Below are positions 10,253 through 18,490 of a DNA stretch of 41,625 nt, one piece after another (the stretch's first letter is position 1; every line of letters starts with the position of its first letter). Below the pieces are notes generated by a model. That model was not told the origin of the DNA and searched no databases. It saw only the letters and a list, made by a program, of their open reading frames with translations. The DNA comes from Paraglaciecola hydrolytica. Lineage in GTDB: Bacteria; Pseudomonadota; Gammaproteobacteria; Enterobacterales; Alteromonadaceae. The stretch covers positions 1 to 41,625 of the forward strand of contig NZ_LSNE01000005.1 of the NCBI RefSeq assembly GCF_001565895.1, in the 5' to 3' direction. Both the position numbers and the translations under genes were made by a program.

Positions 10253-10277
10253 CTCGTAGCTCGTAGCTCGAAACTCG
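10253..10277. repeat. Short 7-bp tandem repeat next to the REP-like element
   Basis: Units CTCGTAG, CTCGTAG, CTCGAAA and a partial CTCG run in tandem. The third unit differs by one base from CTAGAAA, the reverse complement of the unit in the 11-copy array at 39901-39977. Confidence 0.6.
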
Positions 10278-10325
10278 CCGCTAAGACTGCGAGTAAATAT
10301 AAAAAATTTAAGAGGTAGGTAAAGT

Positions 10326-12143
10326 ATGCAAGGTTATAAAGCGCCACAAAAAGACGCATTGTTTGTCATGAACGAATTGCTTGGATTTGACAAGCATTAT
10401 GCTGACCTGGGATTTGAAGATGCTTCACCTGATATGGTCGAGGCCATTTTTTCAGAAGCCGCCAAATTTACTGAAAATGTGCTAGCACCAATAAATGCTA
10501 GCGGAGATGAGGAAGGCTGCGTATGGAAGGATGGTGTGGTCACTACTCCAACTGGGTTTAAAGAAGCTTATCAACAATACGTCGATGGTGGTTGGCCGTC
10601 AATGACTCATCCAGAAGAGTTTGGTGGTCAGGCTCTACCTTATTCACTCGGTACTATTATGGCTGAATGGTTTTCTGGCGCCAACCACAGCTGGGCCATG
10701 TATCCTGGTTTGAGCCATGGTTGTATGGAAACTATCAAAGCTCATGGTACAGCAGAGCTTAAAACTCAGTTTTTACCTAATCTAGTCTCGGGACTATGGA
10801 CAGGTACTATGTGTTTAACTGAGGCTCACTGCGGTTCTGACTTAGGTATGCTTAAAACTAAAGCCGTGCCTAATGCCGATGGCTCTTACAACTTAACCGG
10901 CACCAAGATTTTTATCTCAGCGGGTGAACACGACTTATCAGACAACATTGTACATATAGTGATAGCTCGTTTACCTGATGCACCGGCTGGTACTAAAGGT
11001 ATTTCGCTGTTTGTAGTACCTAAGTTTCATGCAGGTCCCAACGGGGAAAAACTCGAGCGCAATGCAGTAAGCTGTGGCTCCATTGAACATAAGATGGGTA
11101 TTAAGGCCAGTGCTACCTGCGTGATCAATTTTGATGGTGCCAAAGGCTATTTAATTGGCACTGAAAACCGCGGTTTGAACTGCATGTTCACCTTTATGAA
11201 TATGGCACGAGTAGGCACTTCACTTGAAGGTTTAGCCGCAACCGAAGCAGCTTTTCAAGGTGCCTTGGTCTATGCCAAAGATCGCCTGCAATTCCGCTCA
11301 GTATCTGGGGTTAAAAACCCCAGTGGTCCAGCCGATCCGATTATTAATCACCCTGATGTACGTCGCATGTTACTTACGCAAAAAGCCTTTCGCGAAGGTA
11401 AACGTGCCATGGCCATGTACTGTATGCAGTTGGTTGACTATGGTTTGTATGCCCAAAATGAGCAAAATAAAAAAATAACGGAAGGTAAACTGGCCTTATT
11501 AACCCCCATTTTAAAAGCCTTTTTGACTGAAACTGCCCAAGAAACCACTAGTTACGGTATGCAAGTATTTGGTGGTCATGGTTACATTAAAGAGTGGGGC
11601 ATGGAGCAACTCGCCCGTGATACCCGTATCTGTACTATGTACGAAGGCACCACAGGTATTCAGGCTATCGATTTATTAGCCCGTAAAGTAGCGGGCTCTA
11701 ACGGCGAGTTACTCAAGTTGTTTATCCAAGAAATCAAAGAGTACTGTCTGAGCATTCGTGATAAAAGTCAGTTTAACGCTTGGTCAAATACCATCAATAA
11801 ACATTGTGACGAATGGGCGCAAATTACGGGTGACATCCTGCAACGTGCCGCCACTAATCCCGAAGAGCTAGGCGCCGCCTCCGTGGATTATTTGATGTAC
11901 TCAGGTTATGTCACAGTGGGTTATTTCTGGCTGAAAATGGCGGTTGTCGCCCAAGAAAAACTGGATGCCGGTGACTTTTCTCAAACCGTAGGCGGTGACA
12001 AAGACTTCTACCAAGCTAAATTACTTACCGCCAAATTTTATTTTGATCGTTTATTAACTCGTACTCGTTCATTGGTATCCGCCATGGAATCGGGCGCAGA
12101 AAACTTAATGGATATGCCAGAAGAGCTGTTTTATTTGGGATAG
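10326..12143 (+). CDS. Acyl-CoA dehydrogenase, long form with C-terminal extension
   Basis: A 605-residue FAD-dependent acyl-CoA dehydrogenase that introduces the alpha-beta double bond in the first step of beta-oxidation. It shows the FAD/substrate motif CLTEAHCGSDLG, the GTKIFISAGEHDL strand, and the catalytic glutamate Glu440 in MYEGTTGIQ. After the core domain, about 130 extra residues match the C-terminal domain found in the ~600-residue bacterial acyl-CoA dehydrogenases (PF12806 type). AAGAGGTAGG precedes the ATG. It is the last gene of the plus arm; a REP-like element sits between it and the thiolase, so its expression may be set separately. Electron transfer would go to ETF, which is not encoded here. 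Confidence 0.93.
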   Translation: MQGYKAPQKDALFVMNELLGFDKHYADLGFEDASPDMVEAIFSEAAKFTENVLAPINASGDEEGCVWKDGVVTTPTGFKEAYQQYVDGGWPSMTHPEEFGGQALPYSLGTIMAEWFSGANHSWAMYPGLSHGCMETIKAHGTAELKTQFLPNLVSGLWTGTMCLTEAHCGSDLGMLKTKAVPNADGSYNLTGTKIFISAGEHDLSDNIVHIVIARLPDAPAGTKGISLFVVPKFHAGPNGEKLERNAVSCGSIEHKMGIKASATCVINFDGAKGYLIGTENRGLNCMFTFMNMARVGTSLEGLAATEAAFQGALVYAKDRLQFRSVSGVKNPSGPADPIINHPDVRRMLLTQKAFREGKRAMAMYCMQLVDYGLYAQNEQNKKITEGKLALLTPILKAFLTETAQETTSYGMQVFGGHGYIKEWGMEQLARDTRICTMYEGTTGIQAIDLLARKVAGSNGELLKLFIQEIKEYCLSIRDKSQFNAWSNTINKHCDEWAQITGDILQRAATNPEELGAASVDYLMYSGYVTVGYFWLKMAVVAQEKLDAGDFSQTVGGDKDFYQAKLLTAKFYFDRLLTRTRSLVSAMESGAENLMDMPEELFYLG

Positions 12144-12498
12144 ATTTACCATTGTAAGTTGCGGATTTAGGCTGTCATATCGCGCGTTTGACGGCTTATT
12201 TCCCAATCTACCTAATGTATCTGAATTCAGAATAGACTTAGCAATAAATCGCAGGCATTAAAAAACCGCAAGTACTCAGAAAGCATTGCGGTCCAGGGAT
12301 AAAAACGACAGTTCACTACGCTGTCATTTTATAGGACGCATTCTATCGCTAAAAAGTTTAATTTTTATGTCAAAAATGTTGATTAGTTGTTTATATCTCA
12401 TTCCTAAAAGAAATTAAGCCTGAGCAATCGCTAATAAAAATGGCTGCAAATAAGGCCGTTTTTAACTAATGGTAATCAAACTATGCGAGTAAAATCGA
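12144..12498. other. 355-base gene-free region between convergent genes
   Basis: Separates the plus-strand acyl-CoA dehydrogenase and the minus-strand chemoreceptor. It holds a minus-direction terminator-like hairpin at 12259-12292 and a weaker plus-direction one, GACAG / CTGTC (12307-12325) followed by ATTTTAT. I see no coding region in it. Confidence 0.6.
12259..12292 (-). terminator. Probable terminator downstream of the PAS chemoreceptor gene
   Basis: Stem ACCGCAA / TTGCGGT (12265-12271 with 12286-12292), imperfect inside a 14-base loop, followed on the minus strand by TTTTTTAAT. It is 207 bases past the stop codon at 12499, which is far for a terminator, so the transcript would have a long 3' end or the hairpin belongs to an unrecognised small RNA. 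Its arms match the stem of the rne terminator at 23352-23390. Confidence 0.5.
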
Positions 12499-14253
12499 TT
12501 AAGCCTGAGACGCATTCAGTTTGTTAAGTGTGTCTGAAAGGCTTTTTAATAAAGCCTGATTTTTACTCACCACCGTATTGATTTCACTAGCAGAGCTACC
12601 AGCTTTAGAGGCCAGATTACGTACTTCATCGGCTACTACTGAAAAGCCTCGACCAGCTTCACCTGCGCGAGCAGCTTCTATGGCGGCATTAAGCGCCAGT
12701 AAGTTGGTTTGTTCAGCGATAGCGTTAATACTCGATACCATATTGTTGATATTTTTACCCGATGATTGGAGTTCTTGCATCACTTGTTCACTGGTTTGCA
12801 CTACGGCTAAGCGTTCCGTTATGTTAGTGCCATACATAATAATTTTTGCGATTTCGCCATAAGGTTTTTTTACTGAGCTAAAAGTTGCCGCGATGGCGAT
12901 AGTGCGATTGGCACATTTAATGTGTATCGTTGCACTGATACTTTTGCTTTGGAGCAACTCTTCTTTTTGCGAAGGACTTAGATAACTTTCCCAGTTTTTA
13001 ATGCCCGTGCGAAACTGCTCAACTTTAATGCCAAGGGCGGTATTACAATAATCATTAAGCTCTAATAGTTTGCCACCTTTATCCCATTCCATCATTAAGT
13101 TGGATTGGCTAATGGCGTTAAAGCGGGTTTCAAATTCCATTGCAGTAGATTTAACCTTGCTGATATCAGCCAAAATAGCGATAAATCCTTTGATTTGGCC
13201 TTTGTCATCCAAAACTGGGTTACTGGTGATGGATATCCACAACGACGAGTTATCGTTACGGTATATTTCTATTTCGTCGTAAAAGGCGCGTGGCGCATCG
13301 AGTTCAGCCTCAATACGCTGCTTGGTTTGTTGATCAGTTTTTGGTCCGACTAAAAAATCTTTAGGTCGATTTCCCATAACAATATCGGCACTGAAGCCTG
13401 TCATGCGAACAAACCCTTGATTAACGTATTGAATTTCACGTTGGGCATTGGTAATGATTACCGAGTTGTCGGTTTCATTGGCAACCATAGAGAGTAGTTC
13501 AAATTGAGCTCGTTGGTTGACATCATCAGTGATGTCATTAGCAAATTTAACGATTTTCATCACTTGGCCATCCGGCGCTTTAATCGGATTGTAAGTGGCA
13601 TGGATCCATACAATCTTATTACCTTTGGCGATGCGTTTGAACTCTGCGGTCTGATATTCACCATTGCGTAATTTGCGCCAAAAGGCTTGATAGGCATCAC
13701 TAGCAGCTTCCTGAGGCTCAATAAATATTTTGTGATGCTGACCTACCACCTCATTGCGCTGATAACCCATTAATTTTAGAAAGTTACTATTGGCTTCGAG
13801 GATTTTACCTTGCACATCAAATTCAATGACTGCCTGCGAGCGGTTAATGGCTTGTAGCTGGGACTTAAAATTGGCTTTTTCCAATACTTGTTGGGTAACA
13901 TCAGAAGCAAATTTAATAATGCGATGTACCTTGCCACGACGATATATTGGGGTATATGAAGCTTGGATCCAAACTGGTTTGCCATTTTTAGTTAAACGTT
14001 TAAATTCAGCGGTTTGAGGGCGTCCGTCACGCAGTTGCCGCCAGAAAGATTGATAGTCAGCATCAGAAATAGTACTACTATCAACAAACATTCGGTGATG
14101 TTTACCCACCACCTCATTGAGCTTATAACCCATTAAATCAAGGAAGTTGTCGTTGGCACTTTCAATGTAGCCATCTAATGTAAATTGGATCACCGCTTGG
14201 GTGTCATTGATCGCTTTGACGATATTATCTGCGTTAGAATGTATGCCGAACAT
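12499..14253 (-). CDS. Soluble PAS-domain methyl-accepting chemotaxis-type protein (BdlA-like)
   Basis: A 584-residue protein with no signal peptide or membrane segment. There are four PAS-like segments: about 10-125, 130-250, 255-370 and 375-495. The first two are close copies of each other: both have LMGY..NEVVG.HH and QTAEFKR. The third has a PAS core with [10 protein letters not shown]. The C-terminus carries the conserved chemoreceptor tip [20 protein letters not shown] from residue 514, running on to [15 protein letters not shown]. Only about 44 residues follow the tip, so the signalling hairpin is much shorter than in transmembrane receptors and has no obvious methylation helices or CheR-binding tail. 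AAGGAG precedes the start. It resembles BdlA of Pseudomonas (biofilm dispersal), but that function is inference. Single-gene unit. Confidence 0.9.
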   Translation of the reverse strand: MFGIHSNADNIVKAINDTQAVIQFTLDGYIESANDNFLDLMGYKLNEVVGKHHRMFVDSSTISDADYQSFWRQLRDGRPQTAEFKRLTKNGKPVWIQASYTPIYRRGKVHRIIKFASDVTQQVLEKANFKSQLQAINRSQAVIEFDVQGKILEANSNFLKLMGYQRNEVVGQHHKIFIEPQEAASDAYQAFWRKLRNGEYQTAEFKRIAKGNKIVWIHATYNPIKAPDGQVMKIVKFANDITDDVNQRAQFELLSMVANETDNSVIITNAQREIQYVNQGFVRMTGFSADIVMGNRPKDFLVGPKTDQQTKQRIEAELDAPRAFYDEIEIYRNDNSSLWISITSNPVLDDKGQIKGFIAILADISKVKSTAMEFETRFNAISQSNLMMEWDKGGKLLELNDYCNTALGIKVEQFRTGIKNWESYLSPSQKEELLQSKSISATIHIKCANRTIAIAATFSSVKKPYGEIAKIIMYGTNITERLAVVQTSEQVMQELQSSGKNINNMVSSINAIAEQTNLLALNAAIEAARAGEAGRGFSVVADEVRNLASKAGSSASEINTVVSKNQALLKSLSDTLNKLNASQA

Positions 14254-14437
14254 ACTGATACTTCTCCTTTTTAAGTGTCTATCAACTGTAGTTAGAGCCT
14301 TGTAAAATGCAAAGTAATAAGCCTATTAAAGTGCTTTTAGTGGGCTGCTTTTTTGCTATTTATAGTAATGAATACAAGCTGTTATAGTTCTAAGCTAGTG
14401 AACGGCAAGTCAGTGTTGGAATTAAAATGAGGAATAC

Positions 14438-14866
14438 ATGGCCAAAGGACAAATAAAATTAAATAAGGGGTCAAAGGGGCAAAACCGTAAAGGCAGTGAG
14501 GCTTTTATCGATAAATACCGCAATAAAACCGATGTACTGCAATGTGCCAGTGGTTTGTTGTACCGAGTGATTGACTTAGGCGAAGGCGCTTCACCCAATC
14601 TTCAAAGTGAAGTATTAGTACATCAACGTATTCTGAATTTTGATGGCAGTGTCATCGCCGATACTTACAAAACGGGCATTGCTGACCGTTTTAGTGTCAA
14701 AGAAGCAATAGCCGGTTTGCAAGAGGGCTTATTGTTAATGTCATTAGGCGCACGGTACGAATTTGTCGTACCACCAGAATTAGCGTGGGGGAAACGTGGA
14801 GTAGGTAACAAGATAGGGCCTAATGCCGTATTGCAGTTTGATGTGCGTTTAGTCGACATAGTTTAA
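14438..14866 (+). CDS. FKBP-type peptidyl-prolyl cis-trans isomerase
   Basis: A 142-residue protein with one FKBP domain. The C-terminal half shows the family pattern: GLQEGLLLMSLGARYEFVVP, then LAWGKRGVGNKIGPNAVLQF. There is no signal peptide, and the N-terminus is lysine-rich (KGQIKLNKGSKGQNRKG) in place of the helical dimerisation domain of FkpA/FklB/Mip, so it is a short, probably cytoplasmic form. TGAGGA precedes the ATG. Monocistronic, divergent from the chemoreceptor, with a terminator directly after. The substrate is unknown. Confidence 0.88.
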   Translation: MAKGQIKLNKGSKGQNRKGSEAFIDKYRNKTDVLQCASGLLYRVIDLGEGASPNLQSEVLVHQRILNFDGSVIADTYKTGIADRFSVKEAIAGLQEGLLLMSLGARYEFVVPPELAWGKRGVGNKIGPNAVLQFDVRLVDIV

Positions 14867-14881
14867 TGTTTGCTGCTAAAA

Positions 14882-14926
14882 ATAGGGTTTGGTTTGGACT
14901 TTAACCTAACCCAAACACTTTTATTT
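14882..14926. terminator. Bidirectional terminator between FKBP gene and exported-protein gene
   Basis: An imperfect 11-bp stem starting GTTTGG (14887) and ending CCAAAC (14916). It is followed by ACTTTTATTT on the plus strand and by CCTATTTTTAGC on the minus strand. It sits between the convergent stops at 14866 and 14921 and overlaps the last codon of the minus-strand gene, so it can serve both. Confidence 0.7.
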
Positions 14927-15481
14927 AGTCTTTGCTTCTATAGGTACCATGATGTGCACCAGAGGTGTGTTGTCCCACATCACGTATGGTCCTCCTGCAT
15001 ATGGATCGCGAGGTAATCCAACCAGCATGTCTACGGATGGCATTAACATCATCAAATGTGGACCTTCTTGTATCCATACACCACCGTCGTTAGGATCGGT
15101 CGCTGCTGGGTTATCGTTATTCACCAAAGCATCGCCCTGCATCATATAAGAAACACCAATAACATCGGTTGAAAATTCACTACCATTCTTGGCTGCATGC
15201 ATCCATTTCATCCAAACCTTGTCATTGCACATTGGATGTTTATCACCAGGAATAAGCCCTATACCAGGCAAGCATGTCCAGGCATTACTACCTTTACGTA
15301 ATATAGTTCCATCTACGTCCATAATAGTTGCCGCTGCTGAAATATCCTCAGGGGCAGCGGACATTGCTCGCTTAATTTTACTGTTGGCTGATTCTTTTTC
15401 TGCGGCATAAATGTTGGAGCTTAGACAAATGTTGATTACAAAAAGCGTCCACAATAGGGGAGGACTTTGTTTTATTTTCAT
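14921..15481 (-). CDS. Exported protein of unknown function
   Basis: A 186-residue protein with a clear signal peptide (MKIKQSPPLLWTLFVINICL, cleavage near IYAA-E at about residue 27). The mature part has features that look like a conserved globular family: GSNAWTCLPGIG, PMCNDKVWMKWM, a stretch with DPNDGGVWIQEGPHLMMLMP, and a C-terminal DPYAGGPYVMWDNTPLVHIMVP. Two cysteines, in WTC and PMC, are about 20 residues apart and could form a disulfide in the periplasm. I recall similar anonymous proteins in marine proteobacteria but cannot name a domain. AAAAGG precedes the start. Single gene; the neighbours give no functional hint. Confidence 0.8.
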   Translation of the reverse strand: MKIKQSPPLLWTLFVINICLSSNIYAAEKESANSKIKRAMSAAPEDISAAATIMDVDGTILRKGSNAWTCLPGIGLIPGDKHPMCNDKVWMKWMHAAKNGSEFSTDVIGVSYMMQGDALVNNDNPAATDPNDGGVWIQEGPHLMMLMPSVDMLVGLPRDPYAGGPYVMWDNTPLVHIMVPIEAKTK

Positions 15482-15719
15482 ATAAATTACCTTTTCATTT
15501 TTGATTGAGCGTCAATGCCATAGTCCTCCTCATCCTTTAATACTTGTGGGGTTTAACATTTAAACGACGATTTTAAATTAATATGCAAGTGCAGCTGCCT
15601 TGATGACGAATTGAAATGTCAATTCGAACCTAAAGCCTAGTCCTTGATAGACAATTGTGCTAATTAAAATGCTTAATTGCTCATTGCATCTAATCGGCAT
15701 GACAATTAAATAGTGGTAT

Positions 15720-16409
15720 TTATTTTATGAGTTTTAAATGGGGTTTGTGCACAATATAGGCTTGTCGAAAAAGACTGAAATATTCCTCAAGTGCAGTAGC
15801 GGCAATATTGTCGTCAACCATTTTTAATATTTCAATCGCGACTTCAGCGGTGCACAGCTGATGTAAGTGCGCAGCTTCCCTTAATTGATAATTTGAACCA
15901 CTAATTGGCTGAATACCAAGAACTGGAAATTGCGCTAGATAGGCACTTTTAAACATTTTTTTAGCTTCGCGCCAAGTGCCGTCTAACATCACAAATAAAG
16001 GTTTTTTACCTTGAGTTAGGGTATTTAACGCAGTTTGTGTCGTAATACAACGTGATTCTTCGGCATATTGCTGAGGAAAAACCACTATAGGTGCGTATTG
16101 GGGATCGTTTAGTAAGGCCAGTAATTGAGGATCAAACTCGGTACGTTGCCATAAAAAGGCATGATTATCTTTAACGACATCGGCAATGATTCGCCCAGTA
16201 TTGCTTGGCTTAAAGCATTCCCCTTGATACATAATAAAACACATCGCACTGTGACTGCTAATGTGGGGGCGGTGTTGGCAGATGCATTCGCTTTTGGGTA
16301 CTAAACAATGTTCACAACGAACGACTTTCGTTCCTCGAGCATTAAAAGATCGGGTTGATTTAGCGAGCTCTGTTGCCCTTAAAATAAGGACAGAATTAGG
16401 ATGTGGCAA
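15720..16409 (-). CDS. tapT: DTW-domain tRNA-uridine aminocarboxypropyltransferase
   Basis: A 229-residue member of the TapT/YfiP (DTW) family, which transfers the aminocarboxypropyl group of S-adenosylmethionine to uridine (acp3U) in the tRNA variable loop. The N-terminus has a zinc-type cluster CEHCLVPKSECIC (Cys32, Cys35, Cys42, Cys44), and the signature DGTW is at 143-146 followed by REAKKMF. The open frame starts with TTG at 16409; there is no in-frame ATG before the cysteine cluster, so a TTG start is the best choice although its ribosome binding site is weak. Divergent from the patatin gene. The family call is firm; the exact tRNA position is inferred from E. coli. Confidence 0.85.
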   Translation of the reverse strand: MPHPNSVLILRATELAKSTRSFNARGTKVVRCEHCLVPKSECICQHRPHISSHSAMCFIMYQGECFKPSNTGRIIADVVKDNHAFLWQRTEFDPQLLALLNDPQYAPIVVFPQQYAEESRCITTQTALNTLTQGKKPLFVMLDGTWREAKKMFKSAYLAQFPVLGIQPISGSNYQLREAAHLHQLCTAEVAIEILKMVDDNIAATALEEYFSLFRQAYIVHKPHLKLIK

Positions 16410-16511
16410 GTTTAACTACTCTGAATTAAGGGGCGTTAGATTACCTTAAAATGACGCTTTTGGCTTTAAGCTAATTAAGGATATGATGGTAATCAGTCAG
16501 CTAATTTTATA

Positions 16512-16525
16512 TTGTTATATAACAA
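16512..16525. promoter_or_regulatory. 14-bp perfect palindrome in divergent promoter region
   Basis: TTGTTATATAACAA is a perfect dyad in the 197-base gap between the divergent tapT and patatin genes. It is the size and kind of site bound by MarR- or TetR-type dimers, but no regulator gene is adjacent and such AT-rich palindromes also occur by chance. Confidence 0.35.
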
Positions 16526-16560
16526 AAGCTTAAAGTGTCATTTCGGTTCGAAGTACATCG

Positions 16561-16587
16561 ATTTTGCTGAAGTCTATTTTGCTGAAG
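16561..16587 (+). repeat. 12-base direct repeat in the leader of the patatin gene
   Basis: ATTTTGCTGAAG occurs at 16561-16572 and again at 16576-16587 with a 3-base spacer, 19 bases before the start codon at 16607. It looks like a small tandem duplication of 15 bases and may alter the leader of the mRNA. Confidence 0.7.
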
Positions 16588-16606
16588 AGCATAAAAAGAG
16601 GGAACC

Positions 16607-17740
16607 ATGAAAACAGCTCTAATATTATCTGGTGGTGGCGCACGTGGTGCGTATCAGGTAGGAGTGTTAAAAGCCATTGCTCAACTGTTACCACGTTCTG
16701 ATGTTAATCCTTTTCAAATTATATGTGGCACTTCATCTGGCGCCATTAATGCGGCAAAAGTGGCGACCGAGGCCGACGATTTTCACTCTGCCATAAAAGG
16801 TTTGGAAGATATTTGGTCGAACTTAAGCTCGGACCAAATCCATAAGGTGGGTTATTTTGACATCATAAAAAGTATCTTAAAGATAGTGATGTCGTTTTTT
16901 CATAGTGGTATTGCTAAAGGCGAATCACTTTCTCTGTTTAACAACCAGCCTTTATATAATTTGCTCAAACGCAGCATCGATATTGCCAGGCTCGATAAAA
17001 TGATCCATCAAGAACATCTGCATGCCTTGTCGATCAGTGCTTTAGGATATTCGTCTGGGCAAAACATCAGTTTTTTTCAGGGCCACGAGAGCCTAAAGTT
17101 TTGGCGGCGTAGTCGGCGTATTGGCGCTAAAACCATACTAGAACACAAACATTTAATGGCATCTTTAGCCTTGCCCGCTTTATTTCCGGCGGTACCGATC
17201 AATCGGGAGTATTTTGGTGACGGTGCGTTACGCCAATCTGCGCCCATGAGTTCTGCCTTGCATTTGGGCGCTGACAAACTATTAGTGATCGGTGTGAGTG
17301 GGACATCTGAAACGGTGGATGAACGCACAGTTACCGAACATTCGCCCACTATTGCTCAGGTGTTAGGTAATTTACTCAACAGTGCGTTTATTGATGCCTT
17401 AGAAGAAGATGTGCAGATGTTAGAGCGGTTTAATAAGTTGGCTAGTTACCTTAGTGTTGAACAGCAAGTAGAGATGCAAATTCGTCCTGTTGAGTTGCTG
17501 GTCATTAAACCTAAAGTTAAATTTGATCAGCTAGCAACAGATTATGCTCGTGATTTGCCCAGATCTATGCGCTTTTTACTGTCAATGATTGGTGCTAATA
17601 AAAAGGGTGGTGGTTCCAGTTTGGCCAGTTACATTCTGTTTGAAAAACATTATTGTCAGGCTTTGATTAATAGTGGCTATGAAGATGCCATGGCTCAAGC
17701 AGAGGAAATACGCCAGTTTGTAGGAGTATGTGAATTGTAG
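16607..17740 (+). CDS. Patatin-like phospholipase
   Basis: A 377-residue serine lipase/acyl hydrolase of the patatin family. The oxyanion motif GGGARG is at 9-14, the nucleophile Ser43 is in GTSSG (41-45), and the dyad aspartate is Asp205 in FGDGALRQ. The catalytic domain ends near residue 230; a further ~140 residues at the C-terminus have no motif I recognise. No signal peptide, so it should act in the cytoplasm or at the inner membrane face. AGAGGG precedes the ATG. It is closest in layout to RssA/YchK-like bacterial patatins with an extra C-terminal part. The lipid substrate is unknown. Confidence 0.88.
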   Translation: MKTALILSGGGARGAYQVGVLKAIAQLLPRSDVNPFQIICGTSSGAINAAKVATEADDFHSAIKGLEDIWSNLSSDQIHKVGYFDIIKSILKIVMSFFHSGIAKGESLSLFNNQPLYNLLKRSIDIARLDKMIHQEHLHALSISALGYSSGQNISFFQGHESLKFWRRSRRIGAKTILEHKHLMASLALPALFPAVPINREYFGDGALRQSAPMSSALHLGADKLLVIGVSGTSETVDERTVTEHSPTIAQVLGNLLNSAFIDALEEDVQMLERFNKLASYLSVEQQVEMQIRPVELLVIKPKVKFDQLATDYARDLPRSMRFLLSMIGANKKGGGSSLASYILFEKHYCQALINSGYEDAMAQAEEIRQFVGVCEL

Positions 17741-18081
17741 TTTTGATAGACTTTGACTTTACAATTGCTCTGGCTATGTATGTGATATTGCAGAAGTCCA
17801 TAAAACAGCCGATAAAAATCTACCGATGACTGTTATCGAACAATAACAATCGGATTTGATACCTTAGCGAATTTGGTGTAATTTGCGCCGCCTTTTGTCA
17901 AACATGCTGCATATTGCTGAAATAAACCGCAAAAGTGCGCCGTTTTAATCGAAATGTATGTTTAACCTAGTACCTTGAGTTGACTTATATTAACACGTGA
18001 CAATGCTACTGCTTCAGTGAGTTCACAGGATGCGAAGTGCCTTAAACAGGCACTATTAGGAAATAGAAATAGGAATTAGCT
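17741..18081. other. 341-base intergenic region upstream of DUF2750 gene
   Basis: AT-rich leader region. Its only clear structure is the hairpin at 18036-18054. TTGACT occurs at about 17980 but has no good -10 box at the right distance. No open reading frame of note. Confidence 0.5.
18036..18054 (+). promoter_or_regulatory. Leader hairpin before DUF2750 gene
   Basis: Perfect 7-bp stem AGTGCCT / AGGCACT with a 5-base loop, 27 bases before the start codon and just upstream of the AGGAATTAGCT ribosome binding region. No T tract follows, so it is more likely a 5' leader structure than a terminator. Confidence 0.4.
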
Positions 18082-18483
18082 ATGAATGAAGTATCAGCCG
18101 AAGAGTTTTTAGCTTTAAATAAAATGCTGCCAGAACAACGTTTTGATTATGCCTTGGCACAAATGATTGAAAAACAATATTTGTGGGGCCTGTATGGCAA
18201 AGATGGTTGGGTCATGCTTAAGGCGGATGATGACAGTTGTATCCCCATTTGGCCTCATCATGAATTTGCTACTGCTTGGGTTAAAAATGATTTTCCTGAT
18301 TGTCAGCCTAAACAAATTGAGTTTAGCGAATGGTTTAATACTTGGTTACCTGGCATGAAAAATAACAATACGCTGATATTAGTCTTTCCTTTGGGAGATG
18401 ACGAAGAAGGGATCATGTTAGAAGCAGAAGAAATGCTGACGTGTATAGAAGAAGATTTAGCCGAGCATAAACCAGAAGAATAA
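18082..18483 (+). CDS. DUF2750 family protein
   Basis: A 133-residue acidic cytoplasmic protein. It shows the DUF2750 pattern: RFDYALAQMIEKQYLWGLY, DGWVML, IPIWPHHEFA, then F..WLPGM and a C-terminal VFPLGDDEEGIML. The function of the family is unknown. AGGA precedes the ATG. The next gene starts 7 bases after its stop, so the two are probably co-translated. No signal peptide or membrane segment. Confidence 0.8.
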   Translation: MNEVSAEEFLALNKMLPEQRFDYALAQMIEKQYLWGLYGKDGWVMLKADDDSCIPIWPHHEFATAWVKNDFPDCQPKQIEFSEWFNTWLPGMKNNNTLILVFPLGDDEEGIMLEAEEMLTCIEEDLAEHKPEE

Positions 18484-18490
18484 GCCCTGT

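Noticed and set aside
15607-15626. Hairpin CGAATTG / CAATTCG between tapT and the exported-protein gene
   Set aside because: 7-bp AT-rich stem with no T tract in either direction and no clear link to a gene; too common by chance to call.
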